NCBI GenBank assembly: GCA_900169235.1
Contig: FWCC01000508.1
Coordinates: 1-41,397, forward strand
Reading direction: 5' to 3'
DNA: 41,397 nt
Source of the DNA: Zarea fungicola
Taxonomy: Eukaryota > Ascomycota > Sordariomycetes > Hypocreales > Cordycipitaceae
This document shows positions 20,731 through 30,110 of this stretch, in pieces; within the stretch, counting starts at the first letter, position 1, and each line of letters starts with the position of its first letter. Under the pieces are notes generated by a model. The model saw only the letters and a list, made by a program, of their open reading frames with translations, was not told where the DNA came from and searched no databases. A program made the translations under genes and the position numbers.

Positions 20731-20738
20731 TTTATATA
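20731..20738 (-). promoter_or_regulatory. TATA-box-like element of the 411-aa secreted protein gene
   Basis: TATATAAA on the minus strand, about 160 bp upstream of the ATG at 20573. A second TATAAA-like stretch lies nearer, at about 20650-20655. Confidence 0.3.
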
Positions 20739-21979
20739 CAAACGGCACTTCATACTGGGTGTCCTTTTTTACCTATGCTGCAATGCCTCGGTCAATAGAA
20801 GGGCAATATTGAAACCGACACTCACATCCTTGTCTATCCTGAGCTTATTTAGCTGACGCTATAGTTGCCCGAGTTTGCGGAGGAACGATCTTGGCGGTGG
20901 ATGCTAGCGGTATGGGTGACGGCCATCGGAGCGGACTATCATCTCCATCATCTCAGATAGGCAATTCGTCTTGAATTTCAGATGCCTAAATTCATCTAAT
21001 TGATACATTTCTGGGCAGTGGGGAAGAAATAGGAGCTAATATTGCCTGACATCCTTTATAACTAGTGGGATAAAGCAAATGTGAGCTGTAGTTACTAGTT
21101 GAATTGCCAGCTGCTGCGCGCCAGTCAGCCTGTCCGTAGCTCAGCTTGGCGGACTTGGCATTAAGATACTTTCATGCTTTGTTTTAAATGGTACAATTAA
21201 GCTTATTCTTCTCGCTTCATCTTCAGTTTTTGTCCATCTGAAGTCAGTGATGGAACTGTGCTAATTTAGCTAATGATTTCAGCGCCAGACATGACTCGGG
21301 CCATGTACCCGATGGTAGGATTATCGAGATAGCATTCCCTCCCGCCGTGAAATCGAATTGTAGCTACGGAGCCACCGGAGTGTTGAAAGTCCTACGCCGC
21401 AGCCCCGTGGACCGAGCCACTTCCAGAATCACTTCTGTGTCCACAGGTGTGGAGATATAAGCCGCGGCTACCTTATTCTGGCGTGGCCGCAGTTTATCAG
21501 AGGAATATAGCCCCGTAAACACGTCTTCGTTTCTGTTGCGACCGGGGAGAAACGGGATTGGTAGGGCCGCTTATGGAGCATATAGCTTTCACGCAGACTT
21601 GCTCCAAGATGCTTTGCTATATTGTGCTGCGGAGCGGTGTCATCTGTCGTAGATCAGTCTGCGAGTCAATGTAGAAACCGACGTAGGCGTCAGCCTCCAC
21701 TGCTGTCCATGATGACATGGAGCCTCCTAGACGGCGTCAGAAGCTTCTTACTGACTAGTGGGCCTATTTCAAGCTCAGCATGCTGCTCAGAAGATTTACT
21801 TCGTTCAAGAATTCGTAATCGAGAAAGTTTGGGTGCCCGGACGAGCAGAGGGGTCTCGGACGAACCGTCCGGCGTTGTGTTCTCGCTAGGACGTAGTTAC
21901 CAACGGCCCCTGGCAACCCACCTGGATGTCAGCGGATCTAATATCTATTCCCAAAAAAGAAATGTTCCCGAAGATTACA

Positions 21980-22020
21980 GTAATGTCGGGCGCAAGAGTG
22001 TCGCGCCCTAGCGACATTAC
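21980..22020. repeat. Imperfect inverted repeat (hairpin)
   Basis: Outer arms GTAATGTCG and CGACATTAC plus inner arms GGCGC and GCGCC, with a short unpaired CTA on one side. No coding context. Confidence 0.6.
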
Positions 22021-22508
22021 GAAACAGGGCTCACTTGAGATATCGACGCTATTATAGAGGCACCAGCAAGGCACTTACCAAATAGCACCAAAATGAGATT
22101 TCACCGCCGCCTGCTGGCCTACAATTGTCTGATACCACTAGCCGCAGTCTGTTGATTCGGTTTTCTTCAAGGTAAGAAGGTGTGCCTTTTCAGATATGTA
22201 GACAGCAAGCAGCCTACCAAGGCCTGCCAGGTGTACCCCCACCCCAGTTGGTGCTTTGGTCCAATTCTCACGAAGAAGGCCTTGTTGATTTTTCCATGGC
22301 CGGTAAGCTAACCTATTTCACTTCTCGCAATGTTTGTATCCATCTGTTGGGGGTTAAATGGCGCACCCTCTTGTGCATTACTACGCAGCTTGTGTTGTAT
22401 ATTAACTAGGTTACTCGTGGGCAGATCAGAGCGGACCGCTCGCTGATGTCATGATTAACATTTAGCTAAGTCTCTACAGACTTAAGCATCAACCTATCTG
22501 TTGCAGTG

Positions 22509-22627
22509 TGTCAGGGACCTAGAAGGTATATGTTGGATGCCAGGGATATCCGGCCACGGCTGGCTATTACTTGGATCTTTTTATGGTCTCTGTGGCCGAG
22601 TGGTTACCTAGCACTCTCGTCCTTACA
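22509..22627 (+). repeat. 119-bp repeat copy (MITE-like)
   Basis: Plus-oriented copy from TGTCAGGGACC to CTCGTCCTTACA, nearly identical over its length to 7483-7600. The flanks CAGTG and CAATG match at 4 of 5 bases, consistent with an old 5-bp target duplication. Confidence 0.8.
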
Positions 22628-23280
22628 CAATGCATCCAAATGTCAGGTTGAGTAAATCCACTGATCAGGCTGCCAGCATTGGCGGAAACTATTGGCACCC
22701 TCTAGGTGGCACTGCGAGCTGCTTTATACTAGGAATGCTTAATTGGTATTCCAATCTGACTGCATAAGAAATTGTCACTTCGGATAATCCGATTTCATGC
22801 TCCACTGCATTAGGTTGTGGGTAGATTTCCTCTATAAAAAGCCATTTTGTGGGTTTGGGTCCGCCAGGGTAATGGGCCTTCGTAACCCCGACCCTCCAAT
22901 TTCTATGTTTGCTATTTTTTCCTTTGAGGTCTTACTTTTCTTTATTCCAACTGTTGTGACTGTTGACTGGGCTGATCAAGCAACGTATCCATGGCAGCCT
23001 GATGGTGGCTGCAGGCTTCCGACGGTCAACGAGAAGTACCTATCAGCCCGTGCAGAGTAACTGCTTGTGATCGTGCCAACAGATTCCGAGATGGAGTCCT
23101 CCAAGCTTGGAAGACGCTGGCCCGCTACCACCAATCCAAGAGGATGTTTAGGCTATATGGCCTGATAGAAAGGCATAGGCTAAGCTACAAGGCCAGTTTA
23201 CTTAATTGAAACTGGCAACAGATCTGGTTGAAGATCTACGTGATCAAATTTGAAATGAAGGCTGCACCACGCCAACTATC

Positions 23281-23408
23281 CAACAGGCCTTTTTAATAAT
23301 TAATTGCTCAATTGTGCAATCAAATCTTGCGCACTACTGTAAATTTCGCCAATGACAATCAGCAGGCTTTTATATAATTGATTGCTAAATTGTGGGATTG
23401 ATTCTTGT
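23281..23408. repeat. Two diverged ~49-bp direct repeats
   Basis: Units at 23281-23330 and 23360-23408 share the order CAGGC-TTTTA-ATAATT-ATTGCT-AATTGTG-ATTCTTG with scattered differences. Function unknown. Confidence 0.55.
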
Positions 23409-24024
23409 TGTGTTATCCTGTCCGGACTGTTAGCTGTATAAAGCCAATGCTTCTCCTATACCATGAATTCATAATTCAACTCCCTATCCAAGGCCCATCC
23501 CAAATCGCTACTTCGGATAATCCGAGCTCGGTTATCCCGGATTTTGTGTCAATTGCTGGGAATGCGGGCCACTCCTCCATTTGTGGAATCTGTGGGATCT
23601 TACAAGTCTAGAAAATATAGATAGTTCTAGAACAGTACTCCGTAATGTCCTAGTTGAGCATTATTTTGGCTAGCCGCAGACGGCACTTATTCAGGAGCTG
23701 CAAATATTGATGGTAACGGATAACCCGAATGCGAGGGCATCCCATGTCGTATAACAAACGTCATTCGGATGACGTTTCTGTGTTTCTTTCAATTTGTTAC
23801 TCGGCCACAGTATGCCACGTAACTAATATGAGAGTGTTCCAGTGCCCACTTCCAGTCGAGAGCGGATAGCTATCCAGTCGCAGTTGGGAATTACCGAACT
23901 ACACCTGGTTAGCGCTTACGACTCCTGCTCTGACGACGGTTTATTTGATACCAGGATATCAAGAAATGTTGTGAAATTAGATACTTGGTATTTACCAAAG
24001 TAAAAATCCAGAAAACTGTTGAAG

Positions 24025-24032
24025 TATATATA
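24025..24032 (+). promoter_or_regulatory. TATA-box-like element of the tyrosinase gene
   Basis: TATATATA about 170 bp before the ATG at 24201, in the expected orientation and distance range. No transcription start is known. Confidence 0.35.
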
Positions 24033-24200
24033 GTATGAGCTATAAGTGCTGGTCAGTCCAAGTTCAATCAGATCATATCTGTCTGATCAAGTCAAAGCGT
24101 TAGACAGGTTAAACCACTACACCTCTCCCCACCAGTCTCAAACGCATGATTTACACCAAGTCGCCTTAGTTCTATACGGACCTAAATTATTAAAGTTACT

Positions 24201-25502
24201 ATGTTTGTTACAAGATCGGCTATTATCCTCCTTGCAGCCACTTTGTTCGGCTGGCATGTTGCTGGGCGAGATAATGTAGGAGAGGATCCAGCCGCAACGA
24301 TGCGTCGTATAAACTCGGAGTATCAAAATGTGATTGGCAAGTTGCTGCAAAATGGTACATGTACAAGCGAGAACATTGCAGTTCGTCCAAACTGGTTCGT
24401 CCCTTTCTTTGTCCGAGGATCCGCGATTCGGTGCTAACTGTGGTCAAGGGATTCAATGTCCAAGCCTGAACGTGCCGAGTACCTCCAGGCAGTGCAGTGC
24501 CTCCAGAGCAAACCGTCAATAACAGACACTCCAGCGCGTAACAGGGCTGAAGACTTTGTTGCTCTGCATGCCAACCATACACTTACCATCCACTTCACCG
24601 TGAGTTAGTGCTTAGGTCTTTGTTTCCTCGTCTAACACTTTTGGCAATAAGGGTTACCTTCTACCTTGGCATCGATTGTTCCTCGCTACCTATGAAAAAG
24701 CACTCCGTGAAGAATGCGGCTATGGCGGATATCAGCCCTACTGGGACTGGTCGCAGTACATCGACGACCCTGAAAAGTCGTCCATGTTCGACGGAAGCCA
24801 GTATTCATTTGGTGGCAACGGCGAGTACATTCCTCATGGTACTATCAACGTGACGCAGCCTGCTGGCCCTCCAGGTGCCTCGGTTGTGCGCCTCGCTGGT
24901 ACTGGCGGCGGTTGCGTTACTGAAGGGCCTTTTGCGAATTACACCATTCGTCTCGATGCCCGAAATGCAGCCCAGAACGAGCCCCCGGAATTCTTTGACA
25001 ACCCCCGTTGCTTGGTTCGCGACTTTCGAAATGAAATCTTGGAGCCGGTCAATTACGGCAATGTCACGGATGCCATTCTAAGCAACAATGATATCGCGTC
25101 CTTTGACGGTGCTATCGAGAAACTAACTGGTTTACACGCGAGTGGCCACATCTTTATTGGTGGAGAGAATATGAACCTCTTCACTTCACCTCACGACCCT
25201 GCATTCTTCGCTCACCACGCCATGTTGGATCGCCTCTGGGCAATTTGGCAGAGCAGAGATCCGGCAACAAGACAGTACGCGATTTACGGAACCACCACCT
25301 TCTTGAACTGTAAGTTTACCTTTAGATGCACTATGAAAAGATGGCTTCTTTCGGTATGGAAAGACTAAGCGCGTTTCCAGATCCACCGAGCAGGAATGTG
25401 ACTCTTACGGATGCTGTTCTCATGGATCAGCTGGCGGCATCGCTCCCTATTAAAGATGCCATGTCAACTATTAAGGGGCCATTCTGTTACCGGTACGACT
25501 GA
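24201..25502 (+). CDS. Tyrosinase (type-3 copper oxidase), short secreted form
   Basis: Four exons: 24201-24394, 24449-24599, 24652-25309, 25381-25502. Introns are 54, 52 and 71 nt, phases agree, and the product is 374 aa. The N-terminus MFVTRSAIILLAATLFGW is a signal peptide. Copper site A: His105 (ALHANHT), His113 (TIHFTG) and His122 (LLPWHRLFLATYEKALR). Copper site B: His277 and His281 (GLHASGH) plus His303/304 (SPHDPAFFAHHAMLDRLW). All six ligand positions are therefore present. The length and the end GPFCYRYD match small fungal tyrosinase-domain proteins, which lack the large C-terminal domain of classical tyrosinases. The reaction is o-hydroxylation or oxidation of a phenol such as Tyr. 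UstQ of the ustiloxin cluster belongs to this type, but a free phenolic metabolite is equally possible. Confidence 0.93.
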
Positions 25503-26362
25503 CATGGCTGAGACATTCATCATATTTGGGACGTTCTTTTCATTCGGGTAAACATTCATCAGGACGCTGGTGTCGCTTAAGCCGTCGTCTGTCATGGGAA
25601 TGGTGGTGCTATTGAACATGGAACGGTTTTGTACAAATTGATTCCGACATTCCTCTGCTAGATTGAGCTGGAGATGCATGGCTTTCATTTTCTAATTTAC
25701 TTTTCAAAAAAAATAGCTGTCAAGTATTTTAGAGGAGTTATTAAAATACTTTCAGCCAGTTACTACGTATCTGGATATTCGGCTCTGTACCTCAAAAGTT
25801 AAATCAGTACCTCAGCATATTTTAACAAATATAGATTTTTTACAGAGAAGATTTTATAATGACCTTTTTTAACAACAACGATGCGATTAATGTTTATTCT
25901 GAATATTGCATGTAATTATGATTCTACAATGTATATTAGCTCTGTACTTGGCAGCCCTTGATCTATATCGGGGCTGTTGAAATAACCAGTTTTCCTCGGC
26001 GGACAATTGTCTTGGTACGCTTGCTAAGTTCTGACTAAAAGTGGCTTGCAGGGGTTACAGTAAATCTTCTCACTTTACTGGTCCTTTTCGTGTCACTTTT
26101 GCTTCCCTCCGCCGAAACGATCCACTGCATCTGGTATTCGGCTCAAACTCCGCAGCCTCGTAGCCTTAATCTACCTGAGACCTCTGTTGTATAAAAACGG
26201 TGTATTTCTCACAATTGTGTTTATGTCATATGAATAATTGCTCCCTTCCTTCCCTAGTCTCTCTAACTTCTCGCAGCAAGCAAAATAAGGGATATTGCAA
26301 AATAAAATTGTACAAAATTTGAACACCAGTCGTCCTCCTCACAAAGTATTTTCTTACATAAA
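25503..26362. other. Intergenic stretch, nothing supported
   Basis: 860 bp between the tyrosinase stop and the SDR start, strongly AT-rich at about 25690-25930. It must include the tyrosinase 3' end and the SDR promoter. No repeat or gene is seen. Confidence 0.45.
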
Positions 26363-27554
26363 ATGTCTACTCCAAAGTTCGATATAGCTCCAGAAAAAGA
26401 AGGCAGCATTCTCAATTTCATCTCTCGTCAATGGACTTATACCCCGCTCCCCGTAACCACCCCAAACCTGGCTGGCAAAACCGCCGTCCTGATCGGAGCC
26501 AACACGGGAATCGGCCTCGAAGTCGCCCGCCACTTCATCACCCTGCACGCGAGCAGAGTCATTATTGGCGCGCGCGACGAGGCCAAAGGCGTCGCAGCTG
26601 TAGCCGAATTGCGAAAGACTCGTCTTCTCTCGGACGATGCGGATACTGCGGCTACTACGACGGCTGCCATTGAGACGTGGCCGGTTGACTTGTCCTCATA
26701 CGGCTCCATTGTCTCCTTTGCCCAGCGTGCGCAGAGCCTGGAGCGCATGGACTACGTCATCCTCAACGCGGGCATATGCACGACTTCATTTCGCACAAAC
26801 GCGAGCACCGGCCACGAAGAAACGATCCAGATAAACTACCTCTCCACTGCTCTGCTCGCCGCCCTGTTGCTCCCAGTCGCCAAGTCCAAGATTCCGGCGC
26901 AAGATGGCCAGCCAACCCGCATTACGTTTACATCCTCCGACGTGGCCAGCTGGACCGCGTTTAAAGAAAGGCCCAGCACGCCGCTCCTCCCCGCGCTGGA
27001 CAGGCAGACTTCATCCATTGATATGACGGACCGCATGATGGTCTCCAAGCTCCTCGGACAGTTTTACATATCAGAACTGGCAAAGCGTGTCCCGAGTTCC
27101 GTCGTCTGCATCAATTGCGCCACGCCGGGCATGGTGCAGGGCACACAGTTTAATCGGGAAGTGGATGCCACATTTGGTGGGAAACTCGTCAAGCCCATCA
27201 TTCGGCGCTTGGGGTATACCCCGGAAGTCGGCGCGCGATGTATTACGGATGCGGCGCTGCGGCATGGGGATGAGGAGGTCCATGGCCAGTATCTCTCCAC
27301 TCAGAAGCTGAAGCCGTAAGTCTCTTTTCTCTCTGTTTATCCTCTGCCACTCACTTTTTTTGTTGAAAAAGTCTTTAATCGTCATTTCCGTCTTTAAAAC
27401 AGTTTGTGTTGACAAATTGCGCAGAATGGCTCCAATTATTTACACCGAAGAAGGCGACAGAATCTCAGCACAGCTCTGGAGCGAAACGATGAGCGAGTTT
27501 GCGTTTGCCAATGTGGAGAAGATCATCGATGATGTTGCCAAGCTACAGGAGTGA
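26363..27554 (+). CDS. Short-chain dehydrogenase/reductase-like protein, catalytic Tyr replaced
   Basis: Two exons, 26363-27315 and 27425-27554; the 109-nt intron gives the junction CC|A ATG and a 360-aa product. The Rossmann motif GANTGIG is at 45-51 and LNAG at 134-137. The Ser region is TFTSSDVASW, with Ser192 the likely catalytic Ser. Lys229 of the YxxxK motif is present (DRMMVSKLLGQF), but the Tyr position is Met225. Relatives of the retinol-dehydrogenase-like fungal SDRs have RYxVSKLL here. NAD(P) binding is expected; normal SDR catalysis is doubtful. No signal peptide, so probably cytosolic. It is convergent with the phosphodiesterase gene at 27831. Confidence 0.9.
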
Positions 27555-27830
27555 TTAAAATCGGCTTCGAACGCCAATTAAAATCATAACCCTATTTCGA
27601 CTATCAATTGCATCGTTTCTATTCGTAGAAACTCGTGCTTCAATGGCGCGGAAGTGACTGGTGTCCAGTGTGCCAGCGAAATTGCATGAAACCCATGTAT
27701 TACATTAGCCTGCTCGAGGCGTCTCTTTCAAGCTAACATTATCAAAATATTTCTAAAAAGAATCCTAAAGGTAAATCCATGTACAATATATACGCGAAAT
27801 CAATCATCCCCAAAAATTCTCTTCTACATT

Positions 27831-29078
27831 TTATTTCAGATCAATGTCGAAGCAGTTGGCATAGTACGTGGCCGTGGCGCTCCAGTCGGAGAAAACACCA
27901 ATCACACCAACCTGCTGCCAGAGGGCGTCGAGAAGGGAGTAAATGTCACCATCAACCTTGACAACGTCCTGGATGGTGCTGTAGTAGTAGTCGCCCTTGG
28001 AGTGGACTTGGTTCATGGGAGGCGAGCGGTCGAGCGACCAGGTGATGATCTTCAGGCCGAGCTCCTTGGCCTTCTTGGCGTAGGCGCTGGCGACAATCTT
28101 TCCGTTGGAGGCGGAGACGAGGTAAGGCAGCGGGGGAGCAATAATCTTGACACCGTCTTTGGCGTAGGTGGTCAAGTTGCCCGTGGCGGCCTCAATGGTT
28201 GACGGCGCGTCGCCACTCTCGTCGAGGAGAACGGCCGTCTTAGCAAAAGCGGGCTCGTTCTTGAGGAGGTAGAGGATGTCCGAGTAGAGGAAGCTCTGGA
28301 TGTAGACATCCTCGGGGGGGATACCGTTAGCCTTGAACTCGGCAACAATCTGTCTGATAAAGGCCTCTTGCGTGTAGTTGCCGGCAAAGGGCATGGGCAC
28401 CATGGGGGTCTTGATCTCGGGGGTGAACTTGAGGCCAAGGGACTTGACAACCGTGATGTAGTCCTGCATGCTCAGGACCTTGCCACAGGTGGCATACAGG
28501 TCAGTGCGGAAGGACGGCGTGCCGTGCAGGTAGGCCTCAGGGGTGGTAGCGGTTGTGTTGGCACCGTCCATCTTGGAGCAGAGCGTCTTGTACTCGGCGA
28601 GAGTGATGTCGCTGGTGCAGCACTCAGCAGTAGCGGGCTTGCCGTTGGCGGCAGGCTTGAATGGCGTCTTGCACTTGGCGTTGAGCTCAGGAATGTTGAC
28701 GATGTTGGTCGTGGTGTGCAAGTCGCACTGGCTGTGACGGCAAACAAGCTGGCGGTCCTTGGTGAAGGTGACGTCGCACTCCTGGATACCGGCGCCCATA
28801 CGGGTACCAGCCATGATGGACTCGAGCGTCTCCTCGGGGAACTGGAGCGTACCACCACCACGGTGACCAATGGACCATGTAGTAGGCTTCATGCTCTTCT
28901 CAGTGCAAGAGGAGAGCTTGGCCTTGAGAGGACCCTCGGGGAGAGTGTCGATGAGGTAGTACGGGCGCGGGCCGAGCTCGATCTGTTTGATGGGCTTGAC
29001 ATGAAATGGCGAGCAAGGCGAGGCCGAAACCTGGCCAATGGCCACGAGACCGGTGAGGAGGGAGTTGGTGACACGCAT
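27831..29078 (-). CDS. Secreted glycerophosphodiester phosphodiesterase
   Basis: A single exon of 415 aa with ATG at 29078. Residues 1-20 (MRVTNSLLTGLVAIGQVSAS) are a signal peptide. GDPD-family residues are in order: GHRGGG at 71-76 (His72, Arg73), FPEETLES around 80-87, IQECDVTFT (Glu100, Asp102), then CRHSQCDLH with His115. FTPEIKTP and KIITWSLDR fit the later strands of the TIM barrel. The enzyme hydrolyses glycerophosphodiesters to glycerol-3-phosphate and an alcohol, here probably outside the cell or at the wall. Many cysteines fit an extracellular protein. A TATAAG lies about 100 bp upstream on the minus strand. The long open frame antisense to it is a by-product of its GC-rich codon usage. 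Confidence 0.92.
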   Translation of the reverse strand: MRVTNSLLTGLVAIGQVSASPCSPFHVKPIKQIELGPRPYYLIDTLPEGPLKAKLSSCTEKSMKPTTWSIGHRGGGTLQFPEETLESIMAGTRMGAGIQECDVTFTKDRQLVCRHSQCDLHTTTNIVNIPELNAKCKTPFKPAANGKPATAECCTSDITLAEYKTLCSKMDGANTTATTPEAYLHGTPSFRTDLYATCGKVLSMQDYITVVKSLGLKFTPEIKTPMVPMPFAGNYTQEAFIRQIVAEFKANGIPPEDVYIQSFLYSDILYLLKNEPAFAKTAVLLDESGDAPSTIEAATGNLTTYAKDGVKIIAPPLPYLVSASNGKIVASAYAKKAKELGLKIITWSLDRSPPMNQVHSKGDYYYSTIQDVVKVDGDIYSLLDALWQQVGVIGVFSDWSATATYYANCFDIDLK

Positions 29079-30110
29079 TGTGAAACTGCCCGTTTGGACC
29101 AGGTGAAAGAGAACAAGGTGGTGAACTTCTTTGACAGCCCGCGAGTTCTGGGGGGGAGGTGTACCTCTCCGACCTACTTATAAGCTCGTCTTAAGTGTGC
29201 GCCAGAGCTCAATGGCCGGCAGATGCGCATGCACGTTTTCTGTCTGGTGGAACCCCAACATGGATGGAGGTAGGAACGCCTTGAGAGCCCCTGTAATGTC
29301 CAATGGGTGGTATAGCCGCCTGGAGGCGGGTTAACTTTGTAATTATGCATCCTCCAATTATCATCCACAGACGCAGCTACCATGTCGGGCTACTTTCGGG
29401 GCGAGCGACCGATTCTGTGGAGAAGACGGACTTGGAAGCATAACTAGTGAGCTTTTCGAAAACCCGCGGGGCACAATTTGCGGATTCCTGCTAACCTTTT
29501 TCTCTATTCTCGTCGATTTTGTTACTAATGAGTTACTCTATCATTGCTCTGTCGAGCGTAGTATTCGGTAGCGAAAGGCCGACGCAGTGGGCGAAAGGGC
29601 TTAGACTATTCCGTACTTGCCACAGTAATAGTTGCACATCTTTTGACTCAATTGAGACTGCCCTGCACTAGTTGCTCTCTGTCGGGAGGAATTTCACTAG
29701 GTAAGATGCACGCTGTAATGTCGTCCTCCAACTTTCCATGTCTATTGTAAGGCAATGGTCCGCATGTGGCTTGCCAACACCAACTTGGATGTGCGTGGAG
29801 AAGCGGGACGAGCGGGTGGCCGTCAGCGGAGGCGTGGCTCAATCGGCGAAGATGATTTGTTGATAAGCAAGCCGCTGCAAGGCCCGCCAGGCAACCTAAT
29901 ATATTAGTTTATCGCTTCCGACACACCTCACAAAGAGGCGCAAAACGAGGTTCTGGACGCCGTTTCCCAGCATATAATTTCTTAGCTGACTATGTCTGCC
30001 ACTATTCCACGTGCTACGCCAAGCTCACCTTGCTCCGTTTCGCAGCCTATCATAGCAAGGCCTTCTCCATTGATAGGTCCAAAGCTCTCACCGACGTCCA
30101 CATGCTGCTT
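29079..30110. other. Intergenic stretch, nothing supported
   Basis: About 1.0 kb between the phosphodiesterase start and the GH18 stop, both on the minus strand. It holds the promoter of the former and the 3' end of the latter. Short open frames have no family resemblance. Confidence 0.45.

Larger units (their letters stand above)
20574..22508. other. Gene-free stretch with decayed coding-like fragments
   Basis: About 1.9 kb. The start holds the promoter of the 411-aa gene, with TATATAAA on the minus strand at 20731-20738, about 160 bp before its ATG. A minus-strand coding-like fragment lies at 21364-21540 (RNEDVFTGLYSS, AAAYISTPVDTEVILEVAR, then a stop) without start or partner exons. An inverted repeat lies at 21980-22020. 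Confidence 0.45.
22628..24200. other. Gene-free stretch upstream of the tyrosinase
   Basis: About 1.57 kb. It holds a 16-bp sequence repeated at 22777-22792 and 23510-23525, two diverged ~49-bp direct repeats (23281-23330 and 23360-23408), a perfect 9-bp-arm hairpin with TGACGT cores (23756-23777), and the tyrosinase promoter. Open frames inside show no family resemblance. Confidence 0.5.

Noticed and set aside
21128..21175. tRNA-like start (CCGTAGCTCAGCTTGGCGG)
   Set aside because: It resembles a D-arm/A-box region, but no anticodon arm, T-arm or B box follows.
28368..29183. 271-codon open frame antisense to the phosphodiesterase
   Set aside because: It overlaps a well-supported GDPD gene on the other strand. 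Its composition (Gly, Val, Leu, Arg) is that of a GC-rich shadow frame with no domain.
29174..29383. 69-codon minus-strand frame upstream of the phosphodiesterase
   Set aside because: It overlaps the probable promoter of the phosphodiesterase and has no recognisable feature.
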